Part shown: one piece after another, positions 26,349 to 34,218 of the stretch
Position numbering within the stretch: the stretch's first letter is position 1
Layout: each line of letters starts with the position of its first letter
Source: Rhizobium sullae
GTDB lineage: Bacteria; Pseudomonadota; Alphaproteobacteria; Rhizobiales; Rhizobiaceae
Length of the DNA: 64,000 nucleotides
Assembly: GCF_900169785.1 (NCBI RefSeq)
Contig: NZ_FWER01000012.1
Coordinates: 482-64,481, forward strand
Reading direction: 5' to 3'
Notes under the pieces: generated by a model
What the model was told of the DNA's origin: nothing
Database searches by the model: none
What the model saw: the letters and a program-made list of their open reading frames with translations, nothing else
Program-made: the position numbers and the translations under genes

Positions 26349-27245
26349 TCAAGAAAAGAGCTTCACCGTTCCGGCCATCTCCTCGCGAATCCAGGCCTTG
26401 AAGTCCCTCACCTTCTTCGGCTCCCGCGCACCTTCGGCGGTCACGAAATAATGCCCGAAGCCGGTCTTCGCGCGGATGCCGAAGGGGACGGCGAGCTGGC
26501 CGGCCTGCAGCGAATAATCCGCGAGCGTCTGCCAGGCGAGCATGACGCCCTGCCCGGCGATGGCCGCGTCAAGACAGAGCGAAGCATCGTTGAAAACATG
26601 GCGCGTTGCCGGCGCCGAGCCCGAGAGGGCTGCCTCGCGCATCCAGACCTCCCAGCCGAACATGGCACGGCCATCGATGACAGCCGGCAGCTTCAGGATA
26701 TCGGCCGGCGCCGTCAGATCGCGCGCCATCTGGGGCGCGCAGACCGGAAACACTTCCTGCTCCAGAAGCAGTTCAGCCTTGACGCCCGGCCACTCTCCCG
26801 CACCGACACGGATGCCGATATCGACATCAGAGGCCGAAAGGTTGATGAGGTTCGTGGTCGCATCGAGACGCAGCTTGATATCCGGGAAACGCGCCGCGAA
26901 GCGATCGAGCCGCCAGACGAGCCAGCGGGCAGCAAAAACCGGAGCGACGGAGATCGTCAGCACCGTATCGTCGCGGCGCTGTGCGATCAAGACGGCCTGC
27001 GACATGCGGGCAAGGCCTTCCGTCAGGGCGGCAAGCACGGGCGCGCCCGCTTCCGTTATCACCATGCCCTTCGGCGTCCGCTCGAAGATCAGCTGGTCGA
27101 GCTGTCCCTCCGCTTTGATGACCTGCTGGCTGACGGCGCCGACCGAGACGCCGAGCTCCTCGGCGGCAAGCTGCAGCGAGCCGAGACGCCCGACGGCTTC
27201 CAGCGCGCGCAGCCCGTTTAAATGCACCGAGTTGAGATTCCGCAT
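26349..27245 (-). CDS. LysR-family regulator, GcvA-like
   Basis: This 298-residue regulator starts MRNLNSVHLNGLRALEAVGR with the helix-turn-helix at about 10-60 (LQLAAEELGVSVGAVSQQVI). The effector domain is of the GcvA/AmpR subgroup (SVAPVFAARWLVWRLDRFAA; NLINLSASDVDIGIRVGAGE). It is divergent from a 58-codon gene at 27402 with 156 bp between, which is the only close candidate target. The effector is not known. Confidence 0.85.
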   Translation of the reverse strand: MRNLNSVHLNGLRALEAVGRLGSLQLAAEELGVSVGAVSQQVIKAEGQLDQLIFERTPKGMVITEAGAPVLAALTEGLARMSQAVLIAQRRDDTVLTISVAPVFAARWLVWRLDRFAARFPDIKLRLDATTNLINLSASDVDIGIRVGAGEWPGVKAELLLEQEVFPVCAPQMARDLTAPADILKLPAVIDGRAMFGWEVWMREAALSGSAPATRHVFNDASLCLDAAIAGQGVMLAWQTLADYSLQAGQLAVPFGIRAKTGFGHYFVTAEGAREPKKVRDFKAWIREEMAGTVKLFS

Positions 27246-27401
27246 ATAGCTTTTCTATAATGCATCACTGGTAATCTCAATTGAAAAGGTTCCTCATGGC
27301 TCCGATATTGGGATCATCAACGATGATCGGAGCGCTTGCATCGGTGAGGCAGTTTCGCCGCGGCTCTGCGCATTTCCGAACCAGAGAAAGCGAGGCATAC
27401 C

Positions 27402-27578
27402 ATGTCATTGCTGAAGTTTTTCTTGAGCAACTCATGCGACGCGAAGGCTTCCGAGGGCGAGGACCCGCTGTCGCATCCGGAGATCGCCACGATGTCGCTG
27501 CGGCAACTGGCCGACCTGCCTTTCAACTTTCCGGCGCCGAAGCCGACGCGCTACGAAGTGCGGCCGCTTTCGAAATGA
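27402..27578 (+). CDS. 58-residue protein of unknown function
   Basis: The frame from ATG 27402 to TGA 27578 encodes MSLLKFFLSNSCDAKASEGE followed by DPLSHPEIATMSLRQLADLP, ending FPAPKPTRYEVRPLSK. AAAGCGAGGCATACC precedes the start. The product has a hydrophobic N-terminal patch, an acidic stretch and a Pro-rich basic tail, but no signal peptide or TM helix long enough for certainty. It is divergent from a GcvA-like LysR gene. I do not recognise the family. The low-complexity-free sequence and the ribosome site suggest that it is expressed. Confidence 0.6.
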   Translation: MSLLKFFLSNSCDAKASEGEDPLSHPEIATMSLRQLADLPFNFPAPKPTRYEVRPLSK

Positions 27579-27635
27579 GTGTGATTTTCGTGGGAGCCTT
27601 TCCACGACGACGGTAATGGCTTGGCTCTACCAGTC

Positions 27636-27682
27636 CTCTTCCCCCTCATTCCTGTCCTTGCGACAGGAATGAGGGGGAAGAG
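27636..27682. repeat. Perfect 21-bp inverted repeat (47-nt hairpin)
   Basis: CTCTTCCCCCTCATTCCTGT followed by C (27636-27656) pairs with its exact complement at 27662-27682 around a five-base loop (CTTGC). It lies in the 220-bp gap between the 58-codon gene and the convergent GST gene. It could act as a terminator in both directions, though no T run follows. The rest of the gap shows no gene. Confidence 0.75.
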
Positions 27683-27798
27683 AGGGCAGCGCAAAAATGC
27701 TACGCCGTGCTTGCCGCTCCCTTGCCCTTGCCTGCTATTGACGTGCCGAGGGTGCCTCCGCCTCGCCTGACTTGATGAAGAGGCAGCAAAACCCTCCC

Positions 27799-28419
27799 TC
27801 ACCCCTTTTCAATCGTCAGCGCCCGCTGCACCGCCGGGCGGTCCATCATGCGGGCGTAGTGGGCGGTGGCTTTGGCGAAGCGCATGGGGTCGACGCCGTC
27901 GCCGCGCAGCCAGCCGGTCATGGTGAAGAGATAGGGATCGGCGACGGAATACTGCTCGCCCATAACCCAGGGACCCTCGAGCATCGTCTCCTCGATCAGC
28001 TCAAAGCTTTCCGCCATGGTCTGCGGCACCTTGGCCTGCATGGCCTCGTGCGCGGCGGGATCGTCGGCCCAGCGGGAGCCGCGCCGTTTGTGTGCATGGT
28101 TCACATGCACGGTCGAGCAGAGATAGTTGTTGAAGGCCTGCAGGCGGGCGAACTCGAAGGGGTCGTCGAGCGGCGCAAGCCTAGCCGCCGGGGCAGTCTG
28201 CGCGATGTAGGAGAGGATCGCCGGCGTTTCGGTGACGATGCCGCGATCCGTGACGAGCGCGGGCACCCGGCCCTTCGGGTTGATCTTCAGGTATTCCGGA
28301 GATCGCTGCTCATTGTCCTGGAAGCTGATCTTCCTTGCTTCAAAGGTAAGGCCGGATTCCTCCAGCGCGATAAGGCTTGCCAGCGCACAGGTGCTTGGCG
28401 CGAAATACAATGTCAGCAT
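27799..28419 (-). CDS. Glutathione S-transferase (beta-class-like)
   Basis: This 206-residue GST has the N-terminal MLTLYFAPSTCALASLIALE, in which Cys11 is in the position used by bacterial beta-class GSTs. KINPKGRVPALVTDRGIVTE (substrate loop and cis-Pro) follows, then a helical C-domain with WVMGEQYSVADPYLFTMTGW. It is likely cytoplasmic detoxification. The start is at the end of a short AT-rich region and follows GGAGTCTCGATC. It lies 99 bp downstream of the DUF4406 gene on the same strand and could share its transcript. Confidence 0.87.
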   Translation of the reverse strand: MLTLYFAPSTCALASLIALEESGLTFEARKISFQDNEQRSPEYLKINPKGRVPALVTDRGIVTETPAILSYIAQTAPAARLAPLDDPFEFARLQAFNNYLCSTVHVNHAHKRRGSRWADDPAAHEAMQAKVPQTMAESFELIEETMLEGPWVMGEQYSVADPYLFTMTGWLRGDGVDPMRFAKATAHYARMMDRPAVQRALTIEKG

Positions 28420-28518
28420 GATCGAGACTCCATTTCGGGAGGTTTATATAGCGCAGCCGTCACGCCGTGCCCATGGCGGAAATCGGGGCCGCTGCCAGCC
28501 CCGGCCCGATCATGCGGC

Positions 28519-28875
28519 TCACCCGCAGCCCGGCACGTCTTCCAGCTTGTACCAGACCGGAATGCCGCGCTCGCGGGCGATACGGACGTCGTTGTCGGCA
28601 CCCTTGGAGTCCCCCGGCAGCCGCAGCACGCCCTCGCAAAGCTGCAAAAGGCGGTGGGCGACCGGGTGGAAGATTCCCTCGTAGAGATCGTCACCGATCG
28701 ACTTGCCGCCGGCTGCATTCCAGACCGGCAGGGCCACCCATTCGCCGATCATCGGCACATGACCCGCCTTGAAGAGCGCGTAGGACGGCTCCTCCAGCCG
28801 CTTCAGGTTGGCCGCCATTTTTACCTGATCATCGCCGGTTCCGGACCTGTATGGCCCTGCAATCAAAATCAACAT
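28519..28875 (-). CDS. DUF4406 / nucleoside 2-deoxyribosyltransferase-like protein
   Basis: This 118-residue protein starts MLILIAGPYRSGTGDDQVKM and contains the AGPY motif, a central VPMIGEWVALPVW and the late LRLPGDSKGADNDVRIARERG. Together these are typical of the DUF4406 group related to nucleoside 2-deoxyribosyltransferases. A role in nucleotide or nucleoside handling is plausible. It is divergent from a DeoR-family gene (28996) with 120 bp holding two dyads, and so is probably regulated by it. Confidence 0.75.
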   Translation of the reverse strand: MLILIAGPYRSGTGDDQVKMAANLKRLEEPSYALFKAGHVPMIGEWVALPVWNAAGGKSIGDDLYEGIFHPVAHRLLQLCEGVLRLPGDSKGADNDVRIARERGIPVWYKLEDVPGCG

Positions 28876-28910
28876 CGTCAGACTCCATAATCCCCGGCTT
28901 CATGCACGGG

Positions 28911-28932
28911 ATTTCGCGATAATGCGCGAAAT
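28911..28932. promoter_or_regulatory. Candidate DeoR operator A
   Basis: ATTTCGCG-N6-CGCGAAAT is a perfect dyad with eight-base arms, 36 bases upstream of the DUF4406 start and 64 bases upstream of deoR. It is one of two dyads in the intergenic region. Confidence 0.55.
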
Positions 28933-28958
28933 CGCTTGCATGTCGAGTCATTTCAGGC

Positions 28959-28972
28959 ATTATCGTGATAAT
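28959..28972. promoter_or_regulatory. Candidate DeoR operator B
   Basis: ATTATC-GT-GATAAT is a perfect 14-bp palindrome 24 bases before the DeoR start codon. Short AT-rich palindromes of this kind are typical of DeoR/GlpR autoregulation sites. Part of it echoes the ATAAT text in the spacer of site A. Confidence 0.5.
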
Positions 28973-28995
28973 TCGTTTATTTTCGTGCAGAGCAG

Positions 28996-29751
28996 ATGCT
29001 GACAACGCAACGCAAATCCCTGATCCTCGACATCCTGCGCCGTGACGGCCAGGTGATCGCCAAGCGCCTCGCCGAAGATTTCGCGCTGTCCGAAGACACG
29101 ATCCGGCGCGACCTTCGGGAGATGGCGGCGGAAGGGTTGCTGAAGCGGGTGCATGGTGGCGCGATGCCGATTGCGCCCGACCTGCCGGATTTCTCGGCGC
29201 GGCGGAGCGTTTCGTCCGATGCCAAGCAGCGGCTCGGCGCCAAGGCGGCGCAAATGGTGAAGGCGGGGCAGATGATCTTTCTCGACGGCGGGACGACGAC
29301 GGCGGAGATCGCCCGGCATCTGCCGCGCGGCATCTCCTTTACCGTCGCAACACACAGCCCGACGATCGCGGTAGAGCTGGAGCACCACCCGACCGCCGAC
29401 ATCATTCTCGTAGGCGGGCGGCTCTACAAGCACTCGATGGTGACAACCGGCGCTGCGGCCATGGCGGCGATCTCGCAGCTCAGGCCTGATATCTTCTTCC
29501 TCGGCGTGACCGCTGCCCATCCCGTGCACGGGCTATCGACCGGCGATTTCGAGGAGGCGGCGATCAAGCGGCATATCGCGCATTGTGCAGCCGAAACCCA
29601 TGTGCTGCTGACCGAGGAGAAATTCGATCTCGTTTCGCCCTGCCCCGTGCTCGGTATTGCGCATGTTGCGGGACTGATCGTTTCGGCGGGAATGCCGGAA
29701 GAGCGGCTTGCGCCCTACCGGGCGCTCAATGCCGCGTTCCTCGAAGCATGA
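28996..29751 (+). CDS. DeoR/GlpR-family transcriptional regulator
   Basis: The 251-residue product has the DeoR winged helix at residues 1-58 (LTTQRKSLILDILRRDGQVI; LSEDTIRRDLREMAAEGLLK; RVHGGA) and a sugar-phosphate-sensing DeoRC domain with FLDGGTTTAEIARHLP and VGGRLYKHSMVTTG. Such regulators respond to phosphorylated sugars or nucleosides. It is divergent from the DUF4406 gene and convergent with the membrane protein gene, whose 3-prime end overlaps its own by 26 bp (29726-29751). Confidence 0.87.
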   Translation: MLTTQRKSLILDILRRDGQVIAKRLAEDFALSEDTIRRDLREMAAEGLLKRVHGGAMPIAPDLPDFSARRSVSSDAKQRLGAKAAQMVKAGQMIFLDGGTTTAEIARHLPRGISFTVATHSPTIAVELEHHPTADIILVGGRLYKHSMVTTGAAAMAAISQLRPDIFFLGVTAAHPVHGLSTGDFEEAAIKRHIAHCAAETHVLLTEEKFDLVSPCPVLGIAHVAGLIVSAGMPEERLAPYRALNAAFLEA

Positions 29752-30463
29752 AGGGTGCCGTTAGCCGCGCGACCTCCCGCGGCGGGAGGCTTGCCAAAAG
29801 CGCCGCCACCAAGACCGCGAGCACGGCATAGGCCGGCAGCATGCTGCCGGTGCCGAGATCGAGGATTGCCGCGAGACGAGGCTGGAGCTCGGCAATCGCG
29901 GAAGCGATCCACGGCATGCCGAGCATGCGCGCCGGGAGGGCGCCGAAGCCTGCCGTTTCAGCGATTGCTGCAAGTACGCCGTAGCCCGCGGCAATCCAGA
30001 TGACGGCCCGCAGCCAGGCCCATTGGCCAAAGGGAACAGTCTTCCCCTCTTCGAATGCGATGACGAGATAGCTGCAGAACACCGTAACGAAGAGGAAGGC
30101 CACCGGCAGACTTTCAAGAACCATTTCCGGCCGCAGCTGGCCGGTCCAGCCGCCCGCGAGAATTCCCGGGAAGGCCGCCGACGCCGAAAACCAGACGAGC
30201 ACGACGGCTGCCCAGAGCCAGTTAACCGACAGGTAGCGCAGACGGGCGAATGTGCAGAGGACCATGATGGCGCCCGCAAGCCCGATGCCCGCAGGTTTTA
30301 TCGCGCCGGACATGGTGATCACGATCGGGCCGCAGGAACCGGCGATCTCGGCGCAGCCGGAGATCGCGACGATCGCCCAGGTCACGTAATCGAAGCACAT
30401 AGAAAAGAACAGGAAGATCGCGACGGCGATCAGCATCCACCAGAGATAGCGGCCTGCAAACAT
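29726..30463 (-). CDS. Integral membrane protein of unknown function
   Basis: The 245-residue protein is very hydrophobic, with about six to seven TM segments. The first is WWMLIAVAIFLFFSMCFDYV and the last LPAYAVLAVLVAALLASL. A loop with CAEIAGSCGPIVITMSGA contains two cysteines. I recognise no family. It is monocistronic, with an upstream gap of 140 bp, and its end overlaps the deoR end by 26 bp in convergent orientation. Function cannot be assigned. Confidence 0.7.
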   Translation of the reverse strand: MFAGRYLWWMLIAVAIFLFFSMCFDYVTWAIVAISGCAEIAGSCGPIVITMSGAIKPAGIGLAGAIMVLCTFARLRYLSVNWLWAAVVLVWFSASAAFPGILAGGWTGQLRPEMVLESLPVAFLFVTVFCSYLVIAFEEGKTVPFGQWAWLRAVIWIAAGYGVLAAIAETAGFGALPARMLGMPWIASAIAELQPRLAAILDLGTGSMLPAYAVLAVLVAALLASLPPREVARLTAPFMLRGTRH

Positions 30464-30603
30464 ATTCTGCCCTCATGGCGCGGGTCGAACGCCGCACCAT
30501 GGTAGGACAAATGCGCAGGCGCGCATCCATTCTCGCGGGACTTGGTTTAATGCATATTAGGAATTACTGATATCAACAGCGCCCTGTATCGTAACGGCAC
30601 GTC

Positions 30604-31611
30604 CTAAGCGAGAAGCGCAGCCGTGACGCGAATGTCGCCGACATGGATGCCGTTCCAATTGTGCATCGGCTTGACGGCCATCGCCATCAGCTTCGCGTGA
30701 ACCTCGCTGTGCTTTTCGAAGAACCGGGCAAGCGCTGCCGCCACCATGGCCTCGGCGGCGCGGGTCGTCCCGTCCTCACACTTCACGGCAATCGAGATGC
30801 CCTCGTCGGGAATTGCTGCGCAGAAGACGCCCTCGGCGCCGGTTTTGGCGAAAATCCGGCCCGGCGCGATCTGCATCAGCTCCGTGCAGGCGCGGCCCGT
30901 GCCGGCGACATAGAAGGGCTCTGCCATGCAGGCGTCGAAAAGACGGCGCGAGGCCTTGGCACGCAATGGCTCGAGGCCGACGCCGGTCGCCATCTTGGCA
31001 AAGCCATGCGCAAGGCCGCGCAGCGGCACGGCATAGGTCGGGATCGAGCAGCCGTCTGTGCCACAATTGTCGCGGCCGAGCACGGCGCCGGTGAGGCTCT
31101 CCATCGTCCCGCGTATCTCCTGCTGCAGCGGATGCTCGTAACCGGCATAGCCCTTCGGATCGATATCGCGATGGCAGCAGGCACAGACGAAGCCGGCATG
31201 CTTGCCGGAGCAATTGTTGTGCAGCGCCGTCGGTGCTGTGATCGCGCGCGCTTGGTGGATCAGCGTCTTCTGACTCGACGACCAGTGGGCGCCGCATTCC
31301 AGCGTTTCGACGCCGCGGCCGGTGCGCGCCAGCATGGCGGCGGCAAGGGCCACATGCTCGTCCTCGCCGTTATGCGAAGAGCAAGCGAGCGCGAGCTCCT
31401 TGTTGCCGAAACCATAGGCATCCGCAGCGCCGCTTTCGACCAGCGGCAGCGCCTGCATGGCCTTGCAGGAGGAACGCGGGAAAAAACCGGCGTCGACATC
31501 GCCGAGCCCGAACACCACCTTGCCATCGCCGTCGACGGCGACCACCGTGCCGCGATGGCGGCTTTCGACGAGCGAGCCGCGAGTGACTTCGACAGTGACG
31601 GGATTGGACAT
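30604..31611 (-). CDS. Rhizobial-type (class 3) L-asparaginase
   Basis: This 335-residue member of the Asparaginase_II (PF06089) family hydrolyses asparagine to aspartate. Residues aligning with the Rhizobium etli enzyme are present: the Ser-x-x-Lys pair in PRSSCKAMQ (Ser47, Lys50), Ser79 in CSSHNGE, and the zinc ligands Cys134 and Lys137 (NNCSGKH) and Cys188 (TDGCSIP). The ATG at 31611 (MSNPVTVEVTRGSLVESRHR) gives the family length; the extension to 31707 is not needed. No ansP or ansB partner lies nearby, so it resembles the stand-alone constitutive paralogue more than the inducible operon gene. That last point is inference. Confidence 0.9.
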   Translation of the reverse strand: MSNPVTVEVTRGSLVESRHRGTVVAVDGDGKVVFGLGDVDAGFFPRSSCKAMQALPLVESGAADAYGFGNKELALACSSHNGEDEHVALAAAMLARTGRGVETLECGAHWSSSQKTLIHQARAITAPTALHNNCSGKHAGFVCACCHRDIDPKGYAGYEHPLQQEIRGTMESLTGAVLGRDNCGTDGCSIPTYAVPLRGLAHGFAKMATGVGLEPLRAKASRRLFDACMAEPFYVAGTGRACTELMQIAPGRIFAKTGAEGVFCAAIPDEGISIAVKCEDGTTRAAEAMVAAALARFFEKHSEVHAKLMAMAVKPMHNWNGIHVGDIRVTAALLA

Positions 31612-31829
31612 GAGCAGGAATCCGGATGATGGAGCGGGTGAGCCTTGATACTGGCTGCCGAGGCTTTTGCCAACCGCAAGCATTACGCCGATCGACCCTG
31701 CGAACACCTATCAAATGAATTGACTGCTCTCATCGTAAACTATCGTTTTTCGGGCAGGAACGTTGGCCTTAAAGGTGTGGCGCAGGGAGCCATGCCATGC
31801 CATCCGCCTTTTCGTCCATTCTCCACGAT

Positions 31830-32025
31830 CATCGGGCTCGGCAGCTCGCTTATTTCGGTCACCTCCTTCGTCAGCAGCGGCGTAAGCGCGCTCATCTTCG
31901 CGGTGGGAACGACAATCACAGACTACTCGGGAGCGGCGGTGCTTGGAGCCGTGACCGGACTGTGCGCGATCGGCATGCTGCTCTTCCTTGATAGTAGCAA
32001 GCGACAGGTTCGCCAACTGGCTTAA
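31830..32025 (+). pseudogene. C-terminal relic of an MFS transporter
   Basis: The frame ending at 32025 encodes two hydrophobic helices (IIGLGSSLISVTSFVSSGVS and GAAVLGAVTGLCAIGMLLFL) and a basic tail SSKRQVRQLA. This resembles the last two TM segments of a Bcr/CflA-type drug exporter. The upstream part of the same frame (31645-31829) has no transporter similarity that I can see. A truncated remnant is therefore likelier than an intact small gene. Its end overlaps the SufR-like gene stop by four bases. Confidence 0.5.
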
Positions 32026-32642
32026 AGCGGGCTGATCCGGTAGGCGCAGCGGCGAGCGCCGAGGAGAATATGCTCGGACCGCTCGACATTGGCACCGAGC
32101 ACATTGCGGAAGGTCTCGATCTCGGAACGGCAGAAGCCGGCGCAGGCGCTCGCCGCGGCGCAGATAGGGCAGTGATTTTCGACCAGCATGAAGGAGCCGT
32201 CCTCTTCCATCCAGCTGTCGGCCATGTAACCTTCGCGGGTGCGGACCGCCGCAAGCTGACTGACGCGCAGAGCGAGATCGGAAGCCGAGACCTCCTCCCG
32301 GTAGCGCTTCATGGTTTCGGCTTCGCGGGCCGCGATGATGGTATCGAGCGCATTGCTGCCCAGCGTCTTGACCACGGTGCTCAGAAGGGTCGCGGTCAAT
32401 TCCGCGTGGCCATCCGGAAAGGTCTGGTTGCCGGCGGGGGTCAGATGCCAGAGCTGGCCGGGCCGCCCCCTGCCCGCACCCGGCTCGGCCAGCGGCGCGA
32501 CAAGACCATCGCCGGCAAGCTTAGTCAGCTGCTGGCGCGCCGCTTCCGACGAAATACCGAGCGCATCTCCGACCGACGCGGCGCGTTGCGGCCCATCGGT
32601 CTTCAGCAGAAGCAGGATACGGTTGGCAGGCGATTGACGCAT
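32022..32642 (-). CDS. SufR-like winged-helix regulator with Cys cluster
   Basis: This 206-residue protein has an N-terminal ArsR/DeoR-type winged helix (QRAASVGDALGISSEAARQQ LTKLAGDGL; wing RGRPGQLWHLT). The C-terminal domain has a cysteine-rich stretch, NHCPICAAASACAGFC, followed by RRCAYRI. This is the COG2345 layout, in which SufR binds an Fe-S cluster. It is divergent from the MFS gene at 32748 (105 bp), which suggests control of that exporter. ATG 32642 precedes RQSPANRILL. Confidence 0.78.
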   Translation of the reverse strand: MRQSPANRILLLLKTDGPQRAASVGDALGISSEAARQQLTKLAGDGLVAPLAEPGAGRGRPGQLWHLTPAGNQTFPDGHAELTATLLSTVVKTLGSNALDTIIAAREAETMKRYREEVSASDLALRVSQLAAVRTREGYMADSWMEEDGSFMLVENHCPICAAASACAGFCRSEIETFRNVLGANVERSEHILLGARRCAYRISPL

Positions 32643-32747
32643 TTATTTTTCCAAGTCGTCGCTTGCTTTAATGAGGCAGGCATGTAATTTTCCAACTTAT
32701 AACTTGGAAAATAATGATCCGCTAGGGAAAACATCAAGGTAATTGTC

Positions 32748-34168
32748 ATGGCCAGTGTCGATCAGGCCGCCGCGCCGCAATCATCCGTCTTCCAGCTTTT
32801 CACGCCGTCCTTACTGCCCGCCACGCTGATGCTCGGCGGCGGCGTGACGCTCTATGCGGTCGAGAGCTATATCACGGCCACCGTTGCGCCCTCGATTGTC
32901 CGCGACATCGGCGGACTGGCGCTGCTTGCCTGGGTGACGACGCTCTTCGTTGCCGCCGCCGTTCTCGGTTCGATCTTCGTCGCCATGCGACCGCGCGGCA
33001 TGGGCTTGCGTGGCGCCTATGTCTGTGGCGCCCTGATTTTCGCAACAGGCAGCCTGCTCTGCGCTGCAGCACCTGTCATGGAAGCGGTGCTCGCCGGGCG
33101 CGCCATTCAGGGTTCGGTGCTGGCGTCCTCGCAGCGCTTGCCTACGCCTTCGTCCGCTTCGCCTATCCGGAGCCGCTGTGGTCGAAAGCCTCGACGCTTT
33201 ATGCCGCGATCTGGGGTGTTGCGACCCTGCTGGGCCCCAGCGCAGGCGGCCTGTTTTCGCAAGGAAGCGCGTGGCGATACGCCTTCATCATCATCGTGCC
33301 GCTCAGCCTGCTGATGGCCGCTCTTGCGCCATGGCTGCTGCCGAAGGCGACAGATGACCGTGTGCACGGCAGGACGCCAATCCTGCAGATCTGCCTGCTG
33401 CTTGCCGCCGTGCTCCTCGTCAGCATCGCGGGAACCGTCGACCATACGGGAACGAAGGCTGCTCTGATCGGCCTCTCCGTCATCTCGATTTCGCTGATGC
33501 TGGTGATGGAACGGCGGGGCGGCAACCGGCTTCTGCCGACAGGCTCGGTCACGCTCGCCAAGCCGGTCGCGCGCGTCTATCTCACTATGTTCGTGCTGCT
33601 GTTCATCCTCGTCAGCGACATCTATATTCCCTATTTCCTGCAGGTTCTGCATGGGGTGACGCCGCTGATCTCCGGCTATCTCACGGCGCTTGTCGCTCTC
33701 GGCTGGACGATTGCCGCCTTCTTTAGCGGCTCCTTGACCGGCCGGCGTACCAGCAATGCGATCGTCGCCGGCTGTATCGTCGAAGCGCTGGCGACCGCCT
33801 CTCTCGCCATCTTCCTGGCACAGAACAACCAGATGGCAAGCCTTGCCATTCTCGGACCGGCGGCTGTCGCAATGCTGATGATGGGCTTCGGCGTCGGCCT
33901 CGGATGGGCGCATCTTGTCACAAAAGTGCTGCGCCTCGTCAGCAGCGCCGAACAGGATAAGGCATCCGCGGCGATCTCGACCGTGCAGTCGCTGGGCGGC
34001 GCCTTCGGGGCGGCGGTCGCGGGCGTCATTGCGAACGGCACGGGACTCGTCACACCGGGCGGCATCGCCGGCAGCATCTCGGCAGCCCAGTGGCTCTACA
34101 CCGCCATGGCGCTGCCGGGCATCGTGACGATCGCGGCGGCACTGACACTGAAAGAAGGCCGAAATTGA
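32748..34168 (+). pseudogene. MFS multidrug exporter, single frameshift
   Basis: Two overlapping frames together make one 14-TM-like exporter of about 473 residues. The first runs from 32748 (MASVDQAAAPQSSVFQLFTP) through GRAIQG. Near 33112 one T is missing from what would be GGTTTCGGTGCT. Restoring it gives AIQGFGAGVLAALAYAFVRF and joins to the second frame, which continues to 34168 (ALTLKEGRN). The gene is divergent from the SufR-like regulator. All else looks conserved, so this is either a fresh pseudogene or a base-calling error. Confidence 0.8.
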
Positions 34169-34170
34169 AG

Positions 34171-34192
34171 AGAGGCGCCTCGGGGCGCCTCT
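34171..34192. terminator. Bidirectional terminator
   Basis: AGAGGCGCC (34171-34179) pairs with GGCGCCTCT (34184-34192) around TCGG, a stable tetraloop. It lies between the convergent MFS and methyltransferase genes, three bases past the MFS stop codon. Confidence 0.7.
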
Positions 34193-34218
34193 TCCACAAC
34201 TGAGAGGTTGGCGCGATC

